DNA of 64,000 nt from positions 1 through 64,000 of the IMG/VR virus record IMGVR_UViG_3300032304_001987; one strand, given 5' to 3'. This DNA is from a virus. Below are positions 32,521 to 39,408 of the stretch, piece after piece. Under the pieces are notes generated by a model. That model was not told the origin of the DNA, ran no database searches, and was given only the letters and a program-made list of their open reading frames with translations. Position numbers and translations under genes: made by a program. Every line of letters begins with the position of its first letter. Position 1 is the stretch's first letter.

Positions 32521-33005
32521 GATTTCTTTTTATAATATATGTTTGTTGTTGGGTGTACAAAATTAAAATATTTTCCATCATCATACTCAATATACGATTG
32601 TTTAATTTTTAAAAAATCTAACTTAGTGACTGATAAACTAACTATGTCAATTAAGTCTTGATCATAATTGTTTGTTAGCGTATTCCAAGATTGATCGGTG
32701 GTTATTAAGTATTTGTTAATTGCTATATAAACCCAATTTGGACTATTAGCTTGTATTTTTTGTCTAATTGTTACTAACTCCTCTTCTAATTTGTTATAAA
32801 GTTGATTTACAAAAATTACTAGTAGATCATTATTGTAAGGTGTGTTAATGCTACAAAATGGCAATTTTGATTGCCAATATTCAATATCGGGTTCGCCATC
32901 AAACGCTACACTTATAATATTATTTTGTTTTATAAAATCAATAAGTTGTTCATCTTGCAAAATTTTGCAACCAAGTCCTTTCAATTGCTGGATTCTCCAA
33001 CTCAT
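32511..33005 (-). CDS. AT-rich orphan protein
   Basis: The 164-residue product begins MSWRIQQLKGLGCKILQDEQ and is rich in Asn, Ile, Lys and Tyr. It shows no motif, signal or membrane segment. With the next gene it forms an AT-rich two-gene island inside a moderate-GC operon, suggesting recent acquisition. It starts 3 bases after the stop of the upstream gene. I do not recognise it. Confidence 0.58.
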   Translation of the reverse strand: MSWRIQQLKGLGCKILQDEQLIDFIKQNNIISVAFDGEPDIEYWQSKLPFCSINTPYNNDLLVIFVNQLYNKLEEELVTIRQKIQANSPNWVYIAINKYLITTDQSWNTLTNNYDQDLIDIVSLSVTKLDFLKIKQSYIEYDDGKYFNFVHPTTNIYYKKKSCT

Positions 33006-33008
33006 ACT

Positions 33009-33938
33009 TTACCAGCCTTCTTGGTTTCTAATTATATCAATTTCTTTAACCATAACACCTAGGTTGTGCCAGTTGGATCTGTAATGTTGTTTAAAGAATG
33101 CGCTTTCTGGGCCTAGCATTGTAACCATTGGCAAATCTAGTTGCGTAGCTAAATCATCTGCAACACGACCTGCTAGTATTTCTGGATTGGAATCCTTTAC
33201 TGTCTCCCATAACTTTTCTAATTCTGCAAAATCTTGTACCGTACGATGATCCCACGCTGGAGTAATCATTGTCATATAGGTGCCCATTCTAGCACCGGCA
33301 ATTGCCCAGATCCCGTTATCCACATCACGCCCTACGTTGTGCCAAATAGTTAAATGATCTAGGTTACGCTGATGCACACGTTGTTTAAATTCTTGTAGCG
33401 TTGGCCGAGCTCCTTTGTTCAAGCACATTTTGACACCTTCGCGGAATCCAGCACGCCAGGCCTGGAATGCTGTGGCATTAGGGTAAGTGGTTGAGTAGCA
33501 ATCGTGCATGGCCCAGTACAAAGGGTCAAAACAAAATTCAACTTGGGTTTCTGCTCGGCCATCTGTGGCTTCGTGAGTTTGCATGTTATTGACAAATGTT
33601 CTAGTCCACGAACTTAATCCACCGTTGCCATACATTAGTCCATTGATGTGATTTCTGGCACGCCAACGAAACACCGCCTGCTCATATTCTTCTGTGGGAA
33701 ACTCCAAAGTGAGATTAAAAAACTGTTCCGTGGGTATGTTGTCGCCATCAATGAGTATGAAACGTTCGGTTGAACTGGCCTTGGCAGCTGCCTTGTGTGC
33801 GGCATCACTACCTCGGACTCCGTCCACACGTTTGGCCCAGGGCACCATGTTGCGTATCCGAACCCAGAACTCTTCGCGTTGAGGTTCATCATAGGTCAGA
33901 TAGATACAATCTAGGTCGGCGATATCAATGCGTTTCAT
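33009..33938 (-). CDS. Putative GT-A-fold glycosyltransferase
   Basis: The 309-residue protein begins with strands (DLDCIYLTYDEPQ), then RVDGVRGSDAAHKAAA and RFILIDGDN, where D-G-D at the end of a hydrophobic strand fits the metal-binding DxD of GT-A enzymes. VFRWRARNHINGLMYGNGGL and AFQAWRAGFREGVKM follow, both also found in degenerate form in the WHPD-repeat protein at 16.1-17.9 kb. Thus the two are paralogues, one apparently keeping the DxD. It overlaps the upstream gene by 14 bases. Sugar donor and acceptor are unknown. Confidence 0.68.
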   Translation of the reverse strand: MKRIDIADLDCIYLTYDEPQREEFWVRIRNMVPWAKRVDGVRGSDAAHKAAAKASSTERFILIDGDNIPTEQFFNLTLEFPTEEYEQAVFRWRARNHINGLMYGNGGLSSWTRTFVNNMQTHEATDGRAETQVEFCFDPLYWAMHDCYSTTYPNATAFQAWRAGFREGVKMCLNKGARPTLQEFKQRVHQRNLDHLTIWHNVGRDVDNGIWAIAGARMGTYMTMITPAWDHRTVQDFAELEKLWETVKDSNPEILAGRVADDLATQLDLPMVTMLGPESAFFKQHYRSNWHNLGVMVKEIDIIRNQEGW

Positions 33939-34284
33939 TGGCGATCATTTTCCATTTGGTATGAGTTTGATCTGGTGGTACTATAACACAAATGTCTTGC
34001 GGATGACAAGAAAGCCCGTCAGTGTCGCTGTGTTGAAGTTTTTTTACTGTTACTGCAGGTGGAATAATGTGCAATTTTTCATCTACCACACGCACATTCC
34101 AGCGTGACGAAATGTAAGTTTCGCGATCAACTTCGATATACTTACCAGGCAAGTCTTCCATGGTATAGCAATTGGGAGTACCATCTTCGTTGTAGTACAG
34201 TCTAAATGACACAGCTACAGGTTCTGGCCACTCAAACTCGGCCATTACTTTTAAAAAATTTTCTGTAGTTTGGTTAGTCATCAT
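33925..34284 (-). CDS. Hypothetical protein, about 119 residues
   Basis: Two adjacent ATGs (34284 and 34281) are candidate starts; both overlap the upstream gene's end. A longer frame upstream is Lys-rich and lies inside the neighbour's coding region, so it was not used. The product contains FEWPEPVAVSFRLYYNEDG and a Tyr/Val-rich central part ending with PPDQTHTKWKMIANE, as in a small beta-sheet protein. No function is recognised. It is in the operon just upstream of the GT-A-like gene. Confidence 0.6.
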   Translation of the reverse strand: MMTNQTTENFLKVMAEFEWPEPVAVSFRLYYNEDGTPNCYTMEDLPGKYIEVDRETYISSRWNVRVVDEKLHIIPPAVTVKKLQHSDTDGLSCHPQDICVIVPPDQTHTKWKMIANETH

Positions 34285-34537
34285 TTCTTTGTTGATCTGC
34301 TCGGGCTTGTTGTTCAAAACTTTTTTCTTGTATGGTTTTTTCTCTCCAGGTCCTGCGTGGATTTGCACACAACAAGCAGTGCGGGCGACCGCAGTTCATG
34401 GCATGGTGTTTGGCATACCTGTGATATTCTTTGACGGTGATTCCGTGTGCTCGGGCAATGCGAACCTGACGGATTTCTGCATCGCGTGTTTTGCTGATAC
34501 GTCTGCTGTGTTTGATGCGTTCTTGATCGTTGCTCAT
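34274..34537 (-). CDS. Small basic protein with a Cys/His cluster
   Basis: The 87-residue product starts in an ATGA overlap with the gene upstream. It is strongly basic and helical, with NCGRPHCLLCANPRRTW in the middle. C-x4-C-x2-C plus a nearby His (H-A-M-N-C) could hold a zinc ion. This C-G-x-x-x-C-x-x-C-x-N-P-R pattern is found in small phage and bacterial proteins as far as I recall. Nucleic acid binding is plausible from composition but not shown. Confidence 0.62.
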   Translation of the reverse strand: MSNDQERIKHSRRISKTRDAEIRQVRIARAHGITVKEYHRYAKHHAMNCGRPHCLLCANPRRTWREKTIQEKSFEQQARADQQRNDD

Positions 34538-35256
34538 TGTGACCACTCCTTTTGATGGTAATGCACAAACCCACTCTGTGCAATAGTGTTTATCCTGAAA
34601 GGATCTGTTTCCCAGATTAATTCTTTGGTCCAATCACGGCACTGCAAGGCGTTGATGTGTTGTTTCATATGTACAATAGTTGGACCAAGTCCAGCAGGCA
34701 ACGTGACCTGTTGTGGTCCCATGATCTGTGCGGCCATGGCATACACAAGATCGGTACTGGCAGTTTCTTCAGGAAATTTTAATAGTTTCCTAAACTCTGT
34801 CCAGTTTTCAAATATGCTTCTGACCAGGCCAAAAAATTCTTGTGCAACCTTGCTTAATCTCCAATAGGTGATGGCATTGTACACATCCGGTAAGTGGTTG
34901 GCATCAAAACATTTTCTATAGTATCTAGAAGTTGCTGGTTCGTTGTAATAAGTCCTTGCTCCTAGACTGACCACAACATCACGCAGTTCAAACAAGGTCC
35001 ACCAATGGTCTACTGAGCTGGCCGCGATCATGTCGGCTTCCAGTTTGATGGTTTGTCTATAAGGACTGATCTTAAACATCTGCCAGTCATTGGCCCAACC
35101 ACCCAGATCGCCGTGTGGCAACATGTCTTGGGTCACTATGGTAACATGGGCCGTAGGATGCCAATGCAAGATGCTGTCACGCAGTTGATCAGCACAGCGT
35201 TCGTATTCTGCACCGATAGCTGGAATCAAGTATCCACGTTCATGAATTGCTGGCAA
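34534..35256 (-). CDS. GT-A-like glycosyltransferase-type protein, TTG start
   Basis: The 240-residue protein begins at TTG 35256, overlapping the upstream gene by 17 bases; no in-frame ATG lies near. R-G-Y-L-I-P-A-I-G near the start is the first strand. TIKLEADMI (about 70-78) would place an E-A-D in the DxD position after a hydrophobic strand. C-terminal VHMKQHIN resembles the late His-containing motif in GT8-like enzymes. It pairs with the next gene, which has a clearer DxD; both may process the same glycan. Confidence 0.58.
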   Translation of the reverse strand: MPAIHERGYLIPAIGAEYERCADQLRDSILHWHPTAHVTIVTQDMLPHGDLGGWANDWQMFKISPYRQTIKLEADMIAASSVDHWWTLFELRDVVVSLGARTYYNEPATSRYYRKCFDANHLPDVYNAITYWRLSKVAQEFFGLVRSIFENWTEFRKLLKFPEETASTDLVYAMAAQIMGPQQVTLPAGLGPTIVHMKQHINALQCRDWTKELIWETDPFRINTIAQSGFVHYHQKEWSQ

Positions 35257-35995
35257 CTATGTCTCCTAGTTGGCGTTTGCCCATGGCATGAAAGTCTTGT
35301 TGCAGTTCTATCCAGCGTGATCGGCCTTCTGTATTGATAAAATCTACTCTGTATCTATCTTGTTCAATCTGGGTCAAATCATGCTCGGGAGTAAGACTAG
35401 CCAACCGCCATGGTATTCCTGCATGATTTAAGGTATGGCCGTTGACTGTCAACAAGGCAATACTCAGTGCGTGATCGTTCCTGTATGTGGGTGTAGAGTT
35501 TTTGTAGATGTTTCTGTAGTGCGTCCAGTTGTCTCGAATCATGACCATGGTGTCAAATATTAATTCTGCCTGACGACTTCGATTGAATATCATGACAGTG
35601 GCCCACCACATGGGCATGCCAACATCTCCAAACCAGTTCAAGCCTTCAAACGTGTTACAATCTGTGACATCGTAGGCCCAACGATGTGCTAGGAAATCTG
35701 CATCACACTCCAACACACTGCGTAGCTGATCTGTGGCTACCACATAATCAGCATCCAGCACCAAGGTTCTATCCCAGGGCGTGAGCCTATAAGCATCCAT
35801 TCTATTAGTGTTGTGCCAGGCCACGGTTCCTGCATCTGTGAAATGTCTTGTGCCCGAATCTGTTCTGGAATCGTCGGTGACTATGTGTGTTGGTATGCCT
35901 AGATGTCGTTCTATGTTTTTAGCTGACCAGCGGGCCATGGCCACATAATCCGTATGCTCGTTGTTGCGAGCAAATATCAGTGCGCCTGTGGTCAT
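35240..35995 (-). CDS. Putative GT-A-type glycosyltransferase
   Basis: The 251-residue protein starts with ALIFARNNEHTDYVAMARWS and has W-D-R-T-L-V-L-D-A-D-Y-V-V (about 74-86), a hydrophobic strand ending in DxD, as in GT8-like and other GT-A enzymes. WWATVMIFNRS and YRNDHALSIAL lie where the acceptor and catalytic regions are expected. It is second in the leftward operon, overlapping the first gene by 4 bases and the next by 17. Confidence 0.7.
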   Translation of the reverse strand: MTTGALIFARNNEHTDYVAMARWSAKNIERHLGIPTHIVTDDSRTDSGTRHFTDAGTVAWHNTNRMDAYRLTPWDRTLVLDADYVVATDQLRSVLECDADFLAHRWAYDVTDCNTFEGLNWFGDVGMPMWWATVMIFNRSRQAELIFDTMVMIRDNWTHYRNIYKNSTPTYRNDHALSIALLTVNGHTLNHAGIPWRLASLTPEHDLTQIEQDRYRVDFINTEGRSRWIELQQDFHAMGKRQLGDIVASNS

Positions 35996-36300
35996 CTATT
36001 CTGATTGAGTTCTGTGTATTCTACTAACCAGGCATTCATGCATTCTTGCCAGCGTTCTGCGGCCATGTTCCATAATTCTTTGGTATTTACTTTGACAGGA
36101 TTATGATATAGATCTTCTATTACTACTTCTTTGTCCATGGTGCAACAGTTCAACACACTCAGTAATTCTGGTCCGGCTGACCACATGCCACCGCAATAGG
36201 CAAAGGTCAACTTGGCTTGATATTTTTCACGCAGGGTCCTGCGTGCGGCCTCGTGCTCAAATCTGGCACGGCTGTGGGAGATCAATTGGTCAGTATCCAT
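35992..36300 (-). CDS. Small hypothetical protein, first gene of the leftward operon
   Basis: The 102-residue product is mostly helical and charged, with C-G-G-M-W and N-C-C-T in the middle. It begins at an ATG six bases after a TATAAT box, with no ribosome binding site, so it may be translated from a leaderless message. It heads an operon that runs with overlaps or very short gaps to 21,139. No family is recognised. Confidence 0.6.
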   Translation of the reverse strand: MDTDQLISHSRARFEHEAARRTLREKYQAKLTFAYCGGMWSAGPELLSVLNCCTMDKEVVIEDLYHNPVKVNTKELWNMAAERWQECMNAWLVEYTELNQNR

Positions 36301-36306
36301 GTGTAG

Positions 36307-36312
36307 ATTATA
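36307..36312 (-). promoter_or_regulatory. -10 box six bases before the first ATG of the leftward operon
   Basis: On the minus strand the order is TTTTTCTGC-TATAAT-CTACAC-ATG. The T-rich tract and GC before TATAAT match other promoters here. No good -35 hexamer is seen. Normal spacing would put the start of transcription on the ATG. It lies 20 bases downstream of the terminator of the tail operon. Confidence 0.55.
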
Positions 36313-36332
36313 GCAGAAAAACTGATAAAAAC

Positions 36333-36353
36333 AAAGCCCCTTGCGGGGCTTTT
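36333..36353 (-). terminator. Rho-independent terminator of the tail operon
   Basis: AAAGCCCC pairs with GGGGCTTT around TTGC, followed on the minus strand by TGTTTTT. It ends transcription that comes from the structural genes to the right, just before the promoter of the next operon. The AAA/TTT flanks could let it work on either strand. Confidence 0.92.
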
Positions 36354-36372
36354 GGTAAAACAGTTGAGTCTA

Positions 36373-37377
36373 TTAGGCCACCGAAGCAGCAATAGTGGGT
36401 GTTCCCCAACTATTCGTTAAATTGGTTGTGCTGGGCGGAATATATGTCAACAAAGTGGTTGGTGCTGTGGCTGCACCAATAATGGTAGCTGGACTGGTAA
36501 CCGCTGTACCACCCGAAATGTTTGAACTCACACCTGCGCCCGATGTACCATCATCCACCCAGGTTGTAGTAAAGGTCAATATTGTGCTTGCTGCGTTGAG
36601 TGCCACTGTGGTGCGGATGAATTCTGGTGTGTAGGGTGCTGTGATATTGTTGAGCTGGAATATGGTTGTGGCAGCTCCACCTGGGGTCAAACTGTAGAAA
36701 CCTGTGGTTGTGGCCAAGGTAGTTTGTGTACCACCTGTGCCGTTTAATCGAGTGGTACCTGTATAGGTTGTCCCAGCGATGAGTTGAGCATTGCTGTTGA
36801 CACGACCAGTGAAGTTGATGCTTCCGCATTGTCCGGCCAGGGTGTTCCAGTCTGGATCATGGTCTGTGCCTGTAGAGCTTTTACCATATTGCAATCTAAC
36901 GATGCCGCCGGCATTGAAAAAGTATCTTGCAGAATTAGCATCAGCAAAGGTAACGGTGTGAGTGAATGTGATGGTCCAAGCTGTAGTACCTGATCCTGTG
37001 GCTGTGGTCTTGCTAGTTGTGCCAGAGAATGTACCATATTCAGTGCCTGACGCGGCTGCATTGCCGCGATTGTTGGTGACAGTGGTGATGTCTGTGGCCA
37101 CGTTGGCCAAGATAGCAATAACGTTTCCAGCTACTGGCTGTGTTCTTGATGTCAGCGTAGAACTGGTCTGAGTTCCTGATGTGGCCAAGTTGGCTACCAA
37201 GGTGGCCCATTGTGTGGCTGTTACTGTGCCTCCAGCTGCGACTGTGCTGATACTAGTTTGTCCCCACCCAGCATCGCCCGATCCTGTACTCCAAAAACGA
37301 TTAATTCCGGCTGTGGTATTGCCTATAAATGTATTATAATCTGCCGCTTCAATTAATCCGCCCACTGTGTATGTCAT
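36373..37377 (-). CDS. Putative virion structural protein
   Basis: The 334-residue protein is dominated by Thr, Ala, Gly, Ser and Asn with very few charges, as in fibre and appendage proteins. It opens VGGLIEAADYNTFIGNTTAG and ends in a run of short beta-strand-like Thr/Ser segments. It is the most distal gene of the tail operon, 14 bases after the fibre-type gene, and is followed by the operon terminator. Role as a fibre tip or accessory fibre is inferred from composition and place. Confidence 0.65.
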   Translation of the reverse strand: MTYTVGGLIEAADYNTFIGNTTAGINRFWSTGSGDAGWGQTSISTVAAGGTVTATQWATLVANLATSGTQTSSTLTSRTQPVAGNVIAILANVATDITTVTNNRGNAAASGTEYGTFSGTTSKTTATGSGTTAWTITFTHTVTFADANSARYFFNAGGIVRLQYGKSSTGTDHDPDWNTLAGQCGSINFTGRVNSNAQLIAGTTYTGTTRLNGTGGTQTTLATTTGFYSLTPGGAATTIFQLNNITAPYTPEFIRTTVALNAASTILTFTTTWVDDGTSGAGVSSNISGGTAVTSPATIIGAATAPTTLLTYIPPSTTNLTNSWGTPTIAASVA

Positions 37378-37391
37378 TTTTTGTTCCTATT

Positions 37392-38582
37392 TTACTTGAT
37401 GGTAACAATGGCTTCAACTGTGCCTTCTTGCGTGTCTTCTTTGGGTACTAAACTGCGACCAATCACATTGAATGCTGTGGCTTCGCCAGGTTTGGCACTT
37501 CTAGCCAATCCATTACCGGCGGACACCAATCTGTCACCTTTGGCAACTTGACCAACAACTCTTACAGGAACTCGTCCAGTCATTGCAACTGGGGGATGTG
37601 TTGCGTCTGAGCCTGCACCGTCATTCATTAGGTATGCTGCTCTGGTACTTATGACACCGAACACAGTTTCGCTTAATTCAGTGTTTGAACGTGTGATTTC
37701 TGCTGAGCCACCCAGTTCTACCACGGTTCCGGCTTCGTAAACATCATCTGCTGCAAAACGTTCTGCTACGTCAGCATATTGAGCACGTGTGGCTGTGGCA
37801 AACACTGTGTTAAAATATGTAGAAGCACTGCCAATGTTGCCCACGCCGTTGGCATTGTTGTTGATCAAACTATTGACTCCAACACTGCCACTAACAACCA
37901 GATTACCGGTCATGCTATCATCAGTGTCGCTGCGTAAAAATTGTGCGCTATCCAATCCATCCAAGGTCTGCGAATCGGTAGATGTGCCCTGGAACAGATA
38001 GCTGGCAGCTGTGGACAGATTCATACCAGGCTTGACCTGTTGTCCTGTGCCCCAACCTGTGATACTGCTTTGAGGAGTAAATGCCGAGTCTTGACTGAGA
38101 ATAGCTACAGTATCATTGTCAATGGTAAACGTGACCACTGGATGGCTGACACTGAGGTTGTCAATAATTGTTGTGGCTTGTACACCTGTTCCTGCTACAG
38201 TACTAGGACCCACTGTGAGGAAGGTGCTACCGGTCCATACTTTTAACAGTTGATTGGTTGTGTCATACCATAAATCACCGGTCACATTTGAAGTAGGAGC
38301 ACTGGCACTGGCTGTGGCTGCACTGATAGTCTTGAATGTGGTTCCATTGTAGACTTTGAGAAGGTTGTTGGTTTTGTCCCACCAGAGCTGACCTGTGAGC
38401 GGTGCTCCCGGAGCCGTGGTATTAGACCCATTTTCTAATAGGTGAATAAAGTTTTCATTCAAAAAGTCACCGTACCCAGCGTAGTTTTTACCAACCAAGG
38501 TCTGCGAGCTGGAAGTATTGATGGTTCCGTCGGGTATTACCGCAAAAATACTGCCATCAGTTAAGTTAATTGTATATGCCAT
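37392..38582 (-). CDS. Putative tail fibre protein
   Basis: The 396-residue protein begins MAYTINLTDGSIFAVIPDGT and has two related modules of the form G-x-L-W-[WY]-D-x-T-N-x-L-L-K-V-[YW]-x-G-[TS]-x-F. A central part has GVNSLINNNANGVGNIGSAS as in fibre shafts, and then ATATRAQYADVAERFAADD, a segment often seen before C-terminal fibre domains. The C-terminal 130 residues (GVISTRAAYLMNDGAG and GRVPVRVVGQVAKGDRL) form a separate compact domain. Two late-promoter-like boxes precede it. It probably takes part in host recognition. Confidence 0.75.
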   Translation of the reverse strand: MAYTINLTDGSIFAVIPDGTINTSSSQTLVGKNYAGYGDFLNENFIHLLENGSNTTAPGAPLTGQLWWDKTNNLLKVYNGTTFKTISAATASASAPTSNVTGDLWYDTTNQLLKVWTGSTFLTVGPSTVAGTGVQATTIIDNLSVSHPVVTFTIDNDTVAILSQDSAFTPQSSITGWGTGQQVKPGMNLSTAASYLFQGTSTDSQTLDGLDSAQFLRSDTDDSMTGNLVVSGSVGVNSLINNNANGVGNIGSASTYFNTVFATATRAQYADVAERFAADDVYEAGTVVELGGSAEITRSNTELSETVFGVISTRAAYLMNDGAGSDATHPPVAMTGRVPVRVVGQVAKGDRLVSAGNGLARSAKPGEATAFNVIGRSLVPKEDTQEGTVEAIVTIK

Positions 38583-38605
38583 TTTTTATGTTACTCCGTC
38601 CTAGT

Positions 38606-38639
38606 GTATTTACCGCAAATTAATATACTCATATTTATG
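38606..38639 (-). promoter_or_regulatory. Two late-promoter-like boxes before the fibre gene
   Basis: On the minus strand there are CATAAATA at 38632-38639, overlapping the upstream stop codon, and GTAAATAC at 38606-38613, about 25-50 bases before the fibre ATG. T4 late promoters are TATAAATA. CATAAATA recurs before the gp6-like gene. Use in vivo is not shown. Confidence 0.45.
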
Positions 38640-39252
38640 CGGCACTCAAATTAGTTAAAGTCTGTATGCGCACAGTATAGTCAATCTGTATCTGTCTATT
38701 CAAGCTCTTTTGTACCGGGTGAAAAATCACGTGTGTAATTAGCCGCAAATCGGTAGTCGATCCGCTGACACATTTCAATCCCAGTTCGTCAAACACATAT
38801 TCGCCATTGAAATTGGTTGAATTATCAAAGGCCTGCTGTCCTGCAGGCTCACCATAGTCCAACAAACAGGTCACCAAAATATCGGTATAGGACTTGCCTG
38901 TGGTATGCAACACAGTCATTTTGTTGTTGGCCGGATCTGTGTTAGCAGCCGAATTATCGTCTACTACCTTGGCATAGGTCTCATTGTATAAATCAGCGTT
39001 TTGTCCAGTGACGTTGGGCGGCAAATATGTGATAACCCCAGTAGGATCCACGCTGCTTCCTCCGTTGCCAAAGGCCATTTCGTAGATCCATCCTCCACCT
39101 TGAGCTAGAGTTCTGTTGCTGAGTGTTTCGGCCATGGCAATTGAAATATTTTCGTAATGAATGGCATTCTTTTTATCAACTAGGACTTCGCCTGAATTGG
39201 GATCTGTGATCTTGACAAATCCTTCAATTTTACACAAACCTGGCACAATCAT
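38635..39252 (-). CDS. Putative virion structural protein
   Basis: The 205-residue protein starts CKIEGFVKITDPNSGEVLVD and contains a Gly-rich loop (LAQGGGWIYEMAFGNGGSS), then strands ending RQIQIDYTVRIQTLTNLSAA. The start overlaps the 48-residue upstream gene by ATGA. That small protein repeats this protein's N-terminal pattern (EGFVKIFDPKTQE). Such proteins are frequent between the giant baseplate gene and fibre genes in related phages. A connector or fibre-base role is inferred. Confidence 0.65.
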   Translation of the reverse strand: MIVPGLCKIEGFVKITDPNSGEVLVDKKNAIHYENISIAMAETLSNRTLAQGGGWIYEMAFGNGGSSVDPTGVITYLPPNVTGQNADLYNETYAKVVDDNSAANTDPANNKMTVLHTTGKSYTDILVTCLLDYGEPAGQQAFDNSTNFNGEYVFDELGLKCVSGSTTDLRLITHVIFHPVQKSLNRQIQIDYTVRIQTLTNLSAA

Positions 39253-39395
39253 GCTCGTTTCTCCACAAATGTTTCTTGCGTTTTTGGATCAAATATTTTT
39301 ACAAAACCTTCCACGCTGATACTGCCAGTCTCGTTGGGACGTTTTGGCGCAGATGGTGTTGCATTGATTGATTTTTGTTGGTCTTTTTGCGTCAT
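39249..39395 (-). CDS. 48-residue paralogue of the next protein's N-terminus
   Basis: This short frame lies between the giant gene and the 205-residue gene, with AGAGG before its ATG and an ATGA overlap at its end. It encodes MTQKDQQKSINATPSAPKRP followed by ISVEGFVKIFDPKTQETFVE. The latter matches CKIEGFVKITDPNSGEVLVD of the following protein. It seems to be a duplicated, truncated copy of that N-terminal domain, kept in frame and coupled. It may compete for the same binding site in the tail. Confidence 0.6.
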   Translation of the reverse strand: MTQKDQQKSINATPSAPKRPNETGSISVEGFVKIFDPKTQETFVEKRA

Positions 39396-39408
39396 CTTTT
39401 ATTTACCT

